A stretch of DNA of 64,000 bases from Flavobacteriia bacterium. Lineage in GTDB: Bacteria > Bacteroidota > Bacteroidia > Flavobacteriales > Schleiferiaceae. The translations under genes and the position numbers were made by a program. Positions 1 to 8,440 of this stretch are shown here, piece after piece. The DNA is taken from assembly GCA_013373425.1 (NCBI GenBank), contig JABXHW010000050.1:1-64000 (forward strand), written 5' to 3'. The notes under the pieces were generated by a model that saw only the letters and a list, made by a program, of their open reading frames with translations, had not been told where the DNA came from and made no database searches. Numbering within the stretch: the stretch's first letter is position 1; each line of letters starts with the position of its first letter.

Positions 1-648
1 CACCGAAGAGGCTATCGAGATGCTGTGGGGCCAGCGCCTATCAATGAGGTTCTTGCAGCTGGACTCATCAGACTGAGCGGTTGGGCAGGGCATCAAGCGT
101 TGTATGACCCAATGTGCGGCTCGGGTACGCTATTGACGGAAGCGGCTATCTATGCAGATAACATCCCAGCGAATATCTATCGCAAGGATTTTAGCTTCAT
201 GTATTGGAAGGACTATGATGCAGATTTGCATGCGACAATAGAGGAATCTGCTTTGAACAAGGCAAAGCCATCTAGTGTGAAGATTCTCGGCTCTGATGAG
301 GATATGAGTATGCTCACCAAGGCGCAAATCAATATTGAAAAAGCCCTGTTCCAAGATCGAATTGAGATCTGGCAAGAAAATTTCATCGGCTCGAAGAAGC
401 CAGTTGATACGGGACTTATTATCTTCAATCCTCCGTACGACCAAAAGCTCGCTTCGGATAATGATCGCTTGTACAAAGAAATCGGTGATACCCTGAAACA
501 GGGGTATAGCGGTTGGAAGGCATGGTTCATCACCTCTGACCTGGAGGCGTTGAAGCACCTAGGTCTTCGCACCAAATCGAAAATTAAAATGTACAACGGT
601 AAGCTGGAATGCCGATTTGTAGGTCTCGACCTATACGATGGGAAGTAG
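1..648 (+). CDS. THUMP-type class I SAM-dependent RNA methyltransferase (RlmL/YcbY-like), 5' truncated
   Basis: Reading frame 1 is open from the first base (HRRGYRDAVGPAPINE), so the true start lies before the window and only the C-terminal catalytic part (216 codons with the stop) is seen. The Rossmann SAM site is the DPMCGSGTLLTEAA segment near residue 37, and the catalytic motif is NPPY (residues about 145-148), typical of N2-guanine or N6-adenine methyltransferases. The HRRGYR...GPAP lead-in is characteristic of the THUMP-domain 23S rRNA m2G methyltransferases (RlmL/TrmN type), often misnamed N6-adenine DNA methylase. The N-terminal THUMP domain is expected upstream but not visible. pfkA follows after 21 bases on the same strand. 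The family call is firm; the exact RNA target is not known. Confidence 0.85.
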   Translation, partial: HRRGYRDAVGPAPINEVLAAGLIRLSGWAGHQALYDPMCGSGTLLTEAAIYADNIPANIYRKDFSFMYWKDYDADLHATIEESALNKAKPSSVKILGSDEDMSMLTKAQINIEKALFQDRIEIWQENFIGSKKPVDTGLIIFNPPYDQKLASDNDRLYKEIGDTLKQGYSGWKAWFITSDLEALKHLGLRTKSKIKMYNGKLECRFVGLDLYDGK

Positions 649-669
649 CCAGCTTCGAAATCGAAGGAA

Positions 670-1638
670 ATGAAGAAAATTGCTGTGATGACCTCTGGTG
701 GAGACGCCCCCGGCATGAATGCGGGAATTCGTGCGGTTACGCGAACCGCACTCAGCATGGGTATTGAAGTAATGGGTATTTATCGTGGATATCAAGGCAT
801 GATTGAAGCGGATTTCATTCCTCTCGATCACTTTAAAGTGAGCAATATCATTCATCGAGGAGGGACGTTCCTCAAAACAGCCAGAAGTCAGGATTTCAGA
901 ACCGTCGAAGGTCGAGCTACCGCAGCCGCTAATCTCAAAAAGGAAGGGGTGGAAGGTCTCGTAGTCATCGGTGGGGATGGCAGCTTTAGAGGAGCTGCTG
1001 CACTTCATAGCGAACACGGCATCAAAGTGGTTGGCTGTCCGGGGACTATCGACAATGACCTCTTCGGAACCGATTATACTATCGGTTACGATACTGCAGT
1101 GAACACTGCGGTCCATGCCATCGATCAGATTCGAGATACTGCCGATTCTCACAACCGACTTTTCTTTGTAGAAGTAATGGGACGTGATGCCGGATTCATT
1201 GCTCTCAGAACAGGATTGGCTTCTGGTGCAGAGTCTGTGCTTGTTCCGGAAACAACCACCTACATCGACGAACTCATTGTGCATTTGCAGAAAGGCCTCA
1301 AAATGCAGAAATCAAGTGCCATCATCATAGTGGCAGAAGGAGATGACGAAGGCGGAGCCATAGATGTAGCTCGAAAAGTGAATGAGAAATTCACAGGTTG
1401 GGAAACAAAAGTGACGGTACTCGGGCATATTCAACGCGGCGGATCTCCAACTGCATTTGATCGAATTCTTGCATCACGAATGGGTCATCAAGCAGTGAAA
1501 TCATTGTTGGCTGGAGCTACGGATATAATGATTGGTCAGAGAAATAACGAAATGGTTGAGGTTCCATTTGGTCAGGCTGTGAAGCACCATGAAACACTCA
1601 ATCCACACCTGTTAGAATTGGTTGAAATACTCGCTTGA
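670..1638 (+). CDS. pfkA: ATP-dependent 6-phosphofructokinase
   Basis: A 322-residue protein of normal bacterial PfkA length. It phosphorylates fructose 6-phosphate to fructose 1,6-bisphosphate, the committed step of glycolysis, in the cytoplasm. The ATP site MTSGGDAPGMNAGIRA is at residues about 7-22, GGDGSFRGA lies near residue 100, and the catalytic PGTIDND motif is near residue 125 with the acid/base Asp. EVMGRDAGF and GHIQRGGSP complete the substrate site. GGDGS with Gly after the second Asp fits an ATP-dependent rather than a PPi-dependent enzyme. The start is an ATG 21 bases after the methyltransferase; the TGA stop overlaps the TTG start of priA, suggesting translational coupling of the two. 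Confidence 0.96.
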   Translation: MKKIAVMTSGGDAPGMNAGIRAVTRTALSMGIEVMGIYRGYQGMIEADFIPLDHFKVSNIIHRGGTFLKTARSQDFRTVEGRATAAANLKKEGVEGLVVIGGDGSFRGAAALHSEHGIKVVGCPGTIDNDLFGTDYTIGYDTAVNTAVHAIDQIRDTADSHNRLFFVEVMGRDAGFIALRTGLASGAESVLVPETTTYIDELIVHLQKGLKMQKSSAIIIVAEGDDEGGAIDVARKVNEKFTGWETKVTVLGHIQRGGSPTAFDRILASRMGHQAVKSLLAGATDIMIGQRNNEMVEVPFGQAVKHHETLNPHLLELVEILA

Positions 1639-4076
1639 GGTTCGCGGATGTCATACTACCCCTTGCGCTAAATCAAACGTTCACCTATCTCATTCCTGAA
1701 GATTGGAGAGACGGGCTGAGCCAAGGTCACCGTGTTTTAGTACAATTCGGACAAAGGAAGATTTACGCTGGGATTGTTTGGCGAATCCACGATGATGCGC
1801 CCAGTTATGATGTGAAGCCAATCCTTGACATCGAGGATGAACTTCCCATAGTTACATCTACTCAACTTCAATACTGGCATTGGCTTTCGGATTACTACAT
1901 GTGCTCTATGGGAGAGGTGTTGAATGCGGCTCTACCTGCGGCGTTCAAGATGCAGTCCGAAACTGTGGTGCGAATCAACCCAGAGCTCGAGTTTGACGAG
2001 GGTGAACTCAAGGAAGATGAGTTCATGGTGTACGACTTGCTCCTCAAATTGGAGAGCCTAAAGATCTCCGATCTCGGCAAGCAGCTCAACTGGAAGAATC
2101 CAATGCCTGTCATTCGCCGAATGTACGCCGAGGGCTATGTCAACCTCGATGAGGAGGTCAAGGGTACTATAAAACCAAAGACTGAGCGAAGAGTTAGATG
2201 GCCGGAGGAGTACAAGGATGAGTTAGCTGAAGATGCATTCAAGCAGCTCTCTCGGGCAAAAGTCCAAAGCGAGCTACTCTTGGCGTATTTCCAACTTCGT
2301 GAATCAGAAGGCACGCCTTGGGTGCGAGAGAAAGTCTTACTCGACAAGGCCAAAGCGAATAGAACTACACTCAAAGCGCTGATAGACAAAGGCTGGCTGG
2401 AAGAACTAAGTTTTCCGGTTGAACCCCCGAAGATTGAAGTCTCCAAGGGTGATGTAATCCTGACAGACGATCAACTAAAGTCGGTAGCTGACATTCAAGA
2501 GGGTTGGATGGAAAAATCTACCTCCTTGCTCTATGGTGTTACTTCAAGCGGGAAGACGGAGGTTTATTTCCACTTAATCAAGCAGCAAATCGAACAGGGG
2601 CGACAATCTCTGTTTATGGTTCCCGAAATTGCCCTGACGGCTCAGATGACTCAACGTCTTCAGAATCAGTTTGGAGATGATGTGGCGGCGTATCACAGTC
2701 GGATGTCTGACCGTGAGCGATTAGAGCTGTGGGAGCGCATGCTTGATCCTGAGCGTCGTCCGCGTGTGATATTGGGAGCGCGCTCTTCGATCTTTCTTCC
2801 ATTCGATCGGCTCGGACTCGTGATTGTTGATGAGGAGCATGAATCCAGTTACAAGCAGTTTGATCCCGCTCCTCGCTATCAAGGGAGGGATGCGGCCATC
2901 ATTCTTGCTCATTATCACAAGGCCAAGGCCTTATTGGGAAGTGCTACTCCTTCGTTGGAGAGTTATCACAACGCAGAGGTAGGGAAATATGGATACGCCG
3001 AGCTGAAAACGAGATACAGTGGAGTTCGGCTACCCGTTGTTGAGGCTGTAGATATCAGAAAGGACACCGCACGAAAGCAAATGCACGGTCCATTCTCACC
3101 TCGACTCCTCGAAGCGATAAAAGAGCAGCTTGAAGCCAAGAACAAAGTGATTCTCTTTCAGAATCGACGAGGTTTTGCGCCAGTTATCATTTGTCAGAGT
3201 TGTGGCCATTCTGAGCAATGCGTCAATTGCGACATCACCCTGACCTACCATAAATACAGTCACCAACTCCGTTGCCATTATTGTGGCTATTCCATAGATC
3301 CGCCCCAACGTTGCAATAGTTGCGGAAGCTTCGAGTTGAAGATGCAGGGAGCCGGTACGGAGAAGATAGAGGAGGAGCTTCAGCTTATACTACCACAGGC
3401 AAGGATCGCGCGCATGGATCTAGATGCAACTCGAAAGAAGAATGCATTTCAAAAGCTGGTCGACCGGTTTGAGCGAGGAGAGATTGACGTGCTCATCGGA
3501 ACACAAATGGTGACCAAAGGGCTCGACTTTGATGATGTGGGTTTGGTGGGTGTATTAAGCGCAGATAGCCTGCTGAACTTTCCGGAATTCCGAGCGCACG
3601 AGCGGGCCTATCAATTGATGAGTCAAGTTGCGGGTAGGGCAGGACGCCGTGAGGAACGCGGATTGGTGTTGATTCAGAGTTTTCAGCCCGACCATCAGAT
3701 TATACAGCAAGTAACCACGTATAGCTTTGAGGAGATGTTTCGCGAGCAGCGGGCTGACCGGAAGCAATACCACTATCCACCTTATCATCGTATCGTCCAC
3801 ATTGAAATGCGCCATGTGAAAGTAGAGGTGGTGTCTGATGCAGCAGATTTTTTGGCGGGTCGACTTACTTCAATCTTTGGAAAGCGCGTGTTGGGTCCTG
3901 AGTTCGCGCCCATAGCTCGAGTTCGCGGACAATATCACAAACGCATCATCATCAAGCTTGAATCAGGAATCAATCTGGCAAAGGCAAAAGGTGCACTTCA
4001 AACGGAAGTGAAGCGACTTCAATTCCATCCTCAACACAGAAAGGTTAGGGTGTATTTCGATGTAGATCCTCAGTGA
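1635..4076 (+). CDS. priA: Primosomal replication-restart helicase PriA
   Basis: An 813-residue superfamily 2 DNA helicase that loads the replisome at stalled or recombining forks. The N-terminal 3'-OH-binding domain (FADVILPLALNQTFTYLIP) is followed by Walker A (GVTSSGKTEVY, about residue 300) and a DEEH box. A zinc-binding insertion has eight cysteines (CQSCGHSEQC, CDITLTYH, CHYC, CNSCGS). The C-terminal helicase core contains GTQMVTKGLDF and QVAGRAGR. The start is a TTG sharing bases with the pfkA stop (TTGA), and no ATG is available before the conserved N-terminus, so TTG is the likely start. It converges with the next gene with no spacer: priA ends at 4076 and the opposing stop begins at 4077. 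Confidence 0.95.
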   Translation: MRFADVILPLALNQTFTYLIPEDWRDGLSQGHRVLVQFGQRKIYAGIVWRIHDDAPSYDVKPILDIEDELPIVTSTQLQYWHWLSDYYMCSMGEVLNAALPAAFKMQSETVVRINPELEFDEGELKEDEFMVYDLLLKLESLKISDLGKQLNWKNPMPVIRRMYAEGYVNLDEEVKGTIKPKTERRVRWPEEYKDELAEDAFKQLSRAKVQSELLLAYFQLRESEGTPWVREKVLLDKAKANRTTLKALIDKGWLEELSFPVEPPKIEVSKGDVILTDDQLKSVADIQEGWMEKSTSLLYGVTSSGKTEVYFHLIKQQIEQGRQSLFMVPEIALTAQMTQRLQNQFGDDVAAYHSRMSDRERLELWERMLDPERRPRVILGARSSIFLPFDRLGLVIVDEEHESSYKQFDPAPRYQGRDAAIILAHYHKAKALLGSATPSLESYHNAEVGKYGYAELKTRYSGVRLPVVEAVDIRKDTARKQMHGPFSPRLLEAIKEQLEAKNKVILFQNRRGFAPVIICQSCGHSEQCVNCDITLTYHKYSHQLRCHYCGYSIDPPQRCNSCGSFELKMQGAGTEKIEEELQLILPQARIARMDLDATRKKNAFQKLVDRFERGEIDVLIGTQMVTKGLDFDDVGLVGVLSADSLLNFPEFRAHERAYQLMSQVAGRAGRREERGLVLIQSFQPDHQIIQQVTTYSFEEMFREQRADRKQYHYPPYHRIVHIEMRHVKVEVVSDAADFLAGRLTSIFGKRVLGPEFAPIARVRGQYHKRIIIKLESGINLAKAKGALQTEVKRLQFHPQHRKVRVYFDVDPQ

Positions 4077-4742
4077 TCAGATTAGAACCTTGGTTCGGTC
4101 TTCTTCGATAATTCCTATCACAAACAGCGCGAGGCTAGCGAATCGCAGCAATCCCATCATAGGTTCGCCAAAGCTCACTTGATCTACAAAGAAGTGGAAG
4201 GCGTGCAGCCCATCGGAGATCATGTATAGCATCAATCCGAACAGGCAGATGGCGTAACTGAAGTTGTTCTTGAGCCTCATGCCTGCAATCACTATAAAAA
4301 GAACCGCATCGAGCATGGCGTAAATTCCCAAGGGGATGTACAGCTCACTTTGAATGTTCTCTTCAAATTGAATAAAGTATCCAAGGCCGTAGGCCACAGC
4401 GAATAGCGCGAGAAAGCCTCTTCTCCTAGCGTATCCACTTCTCCAAGTGAAGAATGCAGCGGAAAGGAATGAGATACCTAATAAAGCCAAAATGTAAGTT
4501 GATTTTGCTGAAAATGAACTAGCGATTATTGCAGCAAAGTCGGCAAGCATGAATCCAAGCCAGGCGATGGAGAATAATCGGTTTTTGTTGAAACCGTGAT
4601 GAAAAAACCAGTAGTAGAGGAGGACAGCATGGGGTATGAGTTGAGCGCTATAGCCTAAGGGCGAATCGAACTCAATCATAGCTACAACGGCTACAATAAC
4701 CGCTATAGGGTATGCGACATAAAAGATGCGGTCAGAGCGCAT
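4077..4742 (-). CDS. YhhN/TMEM86-family integral membrane protein, probable lysoplasmalogenase
   Basis: A 221-residue polytopic membrane protein with about eight hydrophobic segments, a size and layout matching the YhhN family, whose animal members TMEM86A/B hydrolyse the vinyl-ether bond of lysoplasmalogens to release a fatty aldehyde. Acidic residues inside membrane segments (LADFAAII, AMLDAVLF, MISDGLHAF) fit the family's conserved intramembrane Asp residues. It is the last gene of a three-gene operon: its ATG lies three bases after the stop of an alkylglycerol monooxygenase-like gene, which supports a role in ether-lipid turnover. Family membership is judged by topology and the Asp motifs and is only moderately certain; the substrate is inferred. 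Confidence 0.6.
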   Translation of the reverse strand: MRSDRIFYVAYPIAVIVAVVAMIEFDSPLGYSAQLIPHAVLLYYWFFHHGFNKNRLFSIAWLGFMLADFAAIIASSFSAKSTYILALLGISFLSAAFFTWRSGYARRRGFLALFAVAYGLGYFIQFEENIQSELYIPLGIYAMLDAVLFIVIAGMRLKNNFSYAICLFGLMLYMISDGLHAFHFFVDQVSFGEPMMGLLRFASLALFVIGIIEEDRTKVLI

Positions 4743-4745
4743 GGA

Positions 4746-5930
4746 TCATTTGTTTGGTCCTGAGAGATGTTCCCAAGTTAACAATACCGCGCTAATAATT
4801 AGGGTTATAGCGGCAATCATTGGGAGTTCGGCTACATACCACCAGGCACTTAGACTTATGGTCATCAGTACATCCCAAAGAATAGAGCTTTTCACATTAC
4901 TCGCCTTGTATCCTATGCTGAAAACGGAAATACAGATTGCCGTGATACCGAGGTATAGCTGATTGGCAGGCATCCCTTCTACGGTGAAAAGGAACGCTGA
5001 AACCATCCCTAATATCAGTCCAAAGAAAATCAGAACACGGACATTCTGTAATTTGCTCAACGGTCGGTCGAATTTCTTCACTCCTTCTACAGTTGGCGCG
5101 TACTGCTTACCACCCAGTCGCTTTGGATACCAGCCAGGAGCAAAGACGAGCAATTTCAGTTTCTCATTGAAGGTTAGCCCTTTCATTTCCGAAGCTAAGT
5201 CGCTAAAGGGTTTCCAATGGGCAATGATAGGATTGAACGAGTTGACTGGCTTGGTTATTCCGTATGTCGGGCGTTCTTCTTCCGCTTGAAAAGTGCCGAA
5301 CATCTTATCCCAAATGATAAGTGTGGCTGCGTGGTTCTTATCGATATACTTCGGATTTCTCCCGTGATGCACTCGGTGGTGAGAGGGTGTGTTGAGGATG
5401 TACTCCAGCGGTCCCATGTGGCCAATTTTCTCGGTGTGAATCCAAAATTGGTAGAGTGTGTTCCAGGCTAAAATGTACACGAAGGCCTCCGGATCGAACC
5501 CAATAAATGCCAAAGGGAGATAAAAAGGCGATGTGAACAGTTTTTGGATGGCCCCTTGGCGGAGCGCAACGCTCAAATTATAGTCTTCACTTTGATGGTG
5601 AACCACATGTCCGAGCCAGAGCAAGTTCGACTCGTGACTCATGCGGTGTGCCCAGTAGTAGAGGAAGTCGACACCAATGAATAAAAGGATGAGGTAGAGC
5701 CAAGAATTTTCAATCTCGAAAATGCGATACTGATAGGCCCACACATATAGGCCCACGGTGAACACTTTTACAAGAACCCCTGTAGTTTGCTCAAAAATCC
5801 CACAGGTTATGTTTCCGTAAGCATCACCAAGCCGATAGCTCCTCTTGCCTGTGATCCAATCAATGAATAACTCAAGAAGAATGAGTCCAAAAAAGATTGG
5901 GATGGAGAGAACGATCGGATTGATGTCCAT
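4746..5930 (-). CDS. Sterol desaturase/fatty acid hydroxylase family oxygenase, alkylglycerol monooxygenase (AGMO/TMEM195)-like
   Basis: A 394-residue membrane di-iron oxygenase. The eight-histidine signature is HRMSH (95-99), HVVHH (108-112) and HHRVHH (184-189), with a further His near 200 (DKNHAATLIIWDKMFGTF). The core is flanked by membrane segments and followed by about four extra C-terminal membrane segments, an arrangement also seen in animal AGMO, which cleaves the O-alkyl bond of alkylglycerols using tetrahydrobiopterin and O2. The YGITKPV segment after the core also recalls AGMO. It sits between an M48 protease lipoprotein (3-base gap) and a YhhN-family protein (3-base gap), so the three are surely co-transcribed. 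The di-iron fold is certain; the AGMO assignment is inference from extra membrane segments and context. Confidence 0.75.
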   Translation of the reverse strand: MDINPIVLSIPIFFGLILLELFIDWITGKRSYRLGDAYGNITCGIFEQTTGVLVKVFTVGLYVWAYQYRIFEIENSWLYLILLFIGVDFLYYWAHRMSHESNLLWLGHVVHHQSEDYNLSVALRQGAIQKLFTSPFYLPLAFIGFDPEAFVYILAWNTLYQFWIHTEKIGHMGPLEYILNTPSHHRVHHGRNPKYIDKNHAATLIIWDKMFGTFQAEEERPTYGITKPVNSFNPIIAHWKPFSDLASEMKGLTFNEKLKLLVFAPGWYPKRLGGKQYAPTVEGVKKFDRPLSKLQNVRVLIFFGLILGMVSAFLFTVEGMPANQLYLGITAICISVFSIGYKASNVKSSILWDVLMTISLSAWWYVAELPMIAAITLIISAVLLTWEHLSGPNK

Positions 5931-5933
5931 GGA

Positions 5934-6767
5934 TCAGAACTTAATCGATCCACCTTGTCCCCTGTGATCGGGGTTGTAATACGTCTTGGCCTTTGGCATC
6001 CACTCGTTGAGGTTGTCGACGCGAGTATCATGACTCGGGTGTGTAGAAAGGAACTCTGGCGGTTGCGCGCCTCCACTCATTGCGGACATGCGTTGCCAAA
6101 ATTCTGGAGCTTCTTCAGGATTGTATCCGGCCATAGCCATGAAATAGAGACCCATTTCATCGGCTTCTGATTCGTGTAAACGTGAGAACGGAAGGAGTGC
6201 GCCTACTTGTGAGCCTACACCATAGGCCGCTAAAGCGAGCTGCTGCGTTTGCTCTGGTTCCGTTTGTAATGCTGCAGATAGAGCTAGTCCGCCCATCTGA
6301 GCAGCCAAACTCTGGCTCATTCTTTCATTACCGTGACGTGCGATAGCGTGTGCTACTTCGTGTCCCATCACTACGGCAACGCCAGCTTCATCTTGACAAA
6401 CATCCAAAATGCCTGTGTAGAAGGCTACTTTTCCTCCGGGCATACACCAAGCGTTGAGTTGTTCACTCTGAATGAGGTTGAACTCCCATTCGAACCCTTC
6501 AACTGCATCACTGAGACCTTCGTCGCTCAGGTATTGCTCTACCGCTTGACTAATTCTCGTTCCACAATTCTTTACCATGTTCACCTTCGCTCGGTCGTTT
6601 GAAAGCTGACTCTCAGAAATCACCTGGTTGTACTGGCTAAAGCTCATTGTGAGCATCTCTGAGTTGCTCAGAAGGTTGAATTGATTCCGTCCTGTGATTG
6701 GCACTTTGTTACATTGAGTAAGGAGTAGTAGGAGGGAAATGGCGATAATCGACCTTAATCTGATCAT
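5934..6767 (-). CDS. M48-family zinc metalloprotease lipoprotein (BepA/LoiP type)
   Basis: A 277-residue periplasmic lipoprotein. I chose the ATG at 6767 because it opens a lipoprotein signal (MIRLRSIIAISLLLLLTQC, lipid-modified Cys19); an upstream in-frame ATG at 6803 would add 12 polar residues before the signal. The catalytic zinc motif is GHEVAHAIARH (HExxH at 136-140), with the third ligand in a downstream HESEADEMG segment near residue 205. This places it with BepA/LoiP/YcaL-type proteases that degrade misfolded outer-membrane proteins. It leads the operon with the AGMO-like and YhhN-like genes. A -7-like element lies at 6793-6800. Substrates are unknown. Confidence 0.88.
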   Translation of the reverse strand: MIRLRSIIAISLLLLLTQCNKVPITGRNQFNLLSNSEMLTMSFSQYNQVISESQLSNDRAKVNMVKNCGTRISQAVEQYLSDEGLSDAVEGFEWEFNLIQSEQLNAWCMPGGKVAFYTGILDVCQDEAGVAVVMGHEVAHAIARHGNERMSQSLAAQMGGLALSAALQTEPEQTQQLALAAYGVGSQVGALLPFSRLHESEADEMGLYFMAMAGYNPEEAPEFWQRMSAMSGGAQPPEFLSTHPSHDTRVDNLNEWMPKAKTYYNPDHRGQGGSIKF

Positions 6768-6792
6768 GAGTTGTGGATTGGAGTTATGCTTC

Positions 6793-6800
6793 CGAAAATA
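6793..6800 (-). promoter_or_regulatory. Candidate -7 promoter element of the M48/AGMO/YhhN operon
   Basis: On the minus strand this reads TATTTTCG, matching the TAnnTTYG form seen repeatedly in this window, about 25 bases before the chosen ATG at 6767. No good TTG lies at the expected -33 spacing, so the call is tentative. Confidence 0.35.
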
Positions 6801-6859
6801 CAAAATATCACGGCCGGTTTGTCACTAGTTATTAAGAGTAAAACGACATTTTGACGCGT

Positions 6860-6867
6860 TATTTTTG
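6860..6867 (+). promoter_or_regulatory. Candidate -7 promoter element for hsp20
   Basis: TATTTTTG is an exact match to the Bacteroidota -7 consensus TAnnTTTG. It would give a leader of about 105 bases before the Hsp20 ATG at 6978, long enough to hold a regulatory structure, but I see no strong hairpin in it. No clear -33 TTG is present at the right spacing. Confidence 0.3.
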
Positions 6868-6977
6868 AGAGTGATGACACAATGTCTGTAAATAGTCAAC
6901 TTTGGCCCCGTGGTACATCGATTGTTCTAGAGCTTTTCGAGTTTAAACGAAAAAAGAAACCTCAAAACATAACAATC

Positions 6978-7409
6978 ATGAGAACCACATATTTTCCAAC
7001 AAGACCATCAAGAATGAGCAGCGTATTGGATGATTTCTTCAACCTCGATTTGCCAGCGGTTAAGTTCAATTTGAACGAGAACTGGACGCCCAAAGCGAAT
7101 ATTCAAGAATCAGATGATGCTTGGCACATAGAGCTGATGGTGCCGGGAATGAAAAAAGAGGATTTTGTCCTCGAATTGGAGAACAACCGATTAGTAATCA
7201 AAGCAGAATTGGAAGAGTCGAAAGAAGACACGAAGTACAACTACCGTGAATTTTCAGTTCGATCTTTCGAAAGAAGCTTCAACCTTCCAAAGGGAATGGT
7301 AGATGAAGAAAAGATTTCAGCGAAGTACAACGAAGGAATTCTCAACGTGGAAGTACCGAAGTTGGAGATAGCGAAAAACCGCGGATTGCGGACCATCGAG
7401 ATCCAATAA
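6978..7409 (+). CDS. Hsp20/alpha-crystallin small heat-shock protein
   Basis: A 143-residue ATP-independent holdase chaperone. The alpha-crystallin domain starts near residue 36 (WTPKANIQESDDAWHIEL), includes the VPGMKKEDF and the FNLPKGMVDEEKISAKYNEG segments, and ends in GILNVEVPK; the C-terminal IEIQ may serve as the I-x-I type anchoring tail. The ATG at 6978 is chosen over one at 6882 because MRTTYFPTRP is a usual N-terminus for Bacteroidota Hsp20 and the extra 32 residues look like translated leader. It stands alone, transcribed divergently from the M48 operon, and is followed by a strong hairpin terminator. Heat induction is expected but not shown by the sequence. Confidence 0.93.
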   Translation: MRTTYFPTRPSRMSSVLDDFFNLDLPAVKFNLNENWTPKANIQESDDAWHIELMVPGMKKEDFVLELENNRLVIKAELEESKEDTKYNYREFSVRSFERSFNLPKGMVDEEKISAKYNEGILNVEVPKLEIAKNRGLRTIEIQ

Positions 7410-7431
7410 GGATCCACTTCATATAGCGAAG

Positions 7432-7473
7432 AAAACCCTCTTGCCACATAGGGACCGGCGGGAGGGTTTTTTC
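7432..7473 (+). terminator. Rho-independent terminator of hsp20
   Basis: A perfect 9-bp stem (AAAACCCTC at 7432-7440 with GAGGGTTTT at 7462-7470), 21-base loop, then further T residues. The A-rich left arm also makes it work in the reverse direction for the convergent isoaspartyl peptidase gene, whose stop codon (7472-7474) begins just beyond the stem. Confidence 0.85.
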
Positions 7474-8437
7474 ATTCTTCGTACATCGCAACGAACGATG
7501 TGTCGCTGTTGCGCATGCCGCGGAACATTCCGTTTGTGTTGAAAGGCATTGCGACATTACCCATATGGTCAATGGCAATCAATCCACCAGCACCTTCCTG
7601 GCGATTGAGCACCTCAAAGATGATGTCATTCGCAGCACTCTCTAAATCTTCACCATTCTGAACTCGCAATGAAAGCTGGCCAGCAACATGGTTTCTGATA
7701 AAGTATTCACCATGGCCTGTACAGCTAACTGCACATCCCGCGTTGTCGGCATAAGTTCCAGCTCCAATAATCGGACTGTCACCCACACGTCCATATTCCT
7801 TCATCATCATTCCGCCAGTGCTTGTTCCAGCGGCTAGATTGCCTTCAGCATCCATAACGACAACACCCACGGTTCCGTGTTTATCTTGAATGGCTCGATG
7901 ATATTGTTGCGCTCTCTTGTTCGTGATGAACATTGAATTCGGAACACTATCCATTCCCATGCTAAAAGCGTATTCTTCAGCACCTTTCGTGCTGAGCATA
8001 ACATGCTTCGATGAATCCATCACCATTTTTGCAAGTCGGATTGGGTGCTCTACATGACGAAGACCACTTACTGCTCCAGCATTTCTATCGCTGCCGCGCA
8101 TGATGGAAGCATCTAATTCGGCAATACCTTCTGCGGTAACGACGGCACCGACGCCGCTATTGAAAAGCGAGTCGCTTTCCATCATTTCTATCACTCGTGC
8201 AACAACTTCTTCAGCTGCAACACCTTGTTCGAGCCACATGTACCCGCTATCTACCGCTGCGGTTAATGATGTTTGGTAGGCGAGTTCGTCCGCTTCTGAG
8301 AGTGAGCCTCTAGAGATGGATCCTGCGCCTCCGTGGATCACGATGACAGGACCTGAAGTCGGATTATTCGCTGATTTATCAGCCTCAGGTGAAGCGCAAG
8401 CGGCGAGTAGGAGTAGAGGTAGGAATTTACGAAGCAT
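7472..8437 (-). CDS. Isoaspartyl peptidase/L-asparaginase (T2 Ntn-hydrolase), lipoprotein
   Basis: A 321-residue Ntn-hydrolase that removes N-terminal isoaspartyl residues and may hydrolyse asparagine. A lipoprotein signal (MLRKFLPLLLLAACAS, Cys14) exports it to the envelope, unlike cytoplasmic E. coli IaaA. The HGGAGSISRG segment near residue 35 opens the alpha subunit. Self-cleavage is expected before Thr189 in the HGTVGVVVMD motif, exposing the catalytic Thr; GTSTGGMM and GAGTYADN complete the active site. It lies 3 bases after the RluA-type gene and ends the panB operon. The glycosylasparaginase branch of the same fold is a less likely alternative. Confidence 0.92.
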   Translation of the reverse strand: MLRKFLPLLLLAACASPEADKSANNPTSGPVIVIHGGAGSISRGSLSEADELAYQTSLTAAVDSGYMWLEQGVAAEEVVARVIEMMESDSLFNSGVGAVVTAEGIAELDASIMRGSDRNAGAVSGLRHVEHPIRLAKMVMDSSKHVMLSTKGAEEYAFSMGMDSVPNSMFITNKRAQQYHRAIQDKHGTVGVVVMDAEGNLAAGTSTGGMMMKEYGRVGDSPIIGAGTYADNAGCAVSCTGHGEYFIRNHVAGQLSLRVQNGEDLESAANDIIFEVLNRQEGAGGLIAIDHMGNVAMPFNTNGMFRGMRNSDTSFVAMYEE

Positions 8438-8440
8438 GGT

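Noticed and set aside
213..1284. Minus-strand open frames opposite the methyltransferase and pfkA
   Set aside because: They are fully antisense to well-conserved enzymes and show no recognisable domains.
6882..6977. Longer start for hsp20
   Set aside because: The extra 32 residues do not resemble an Hsp20 N-terminus, and the ATG at 6978 follows a typical A-rich leader.
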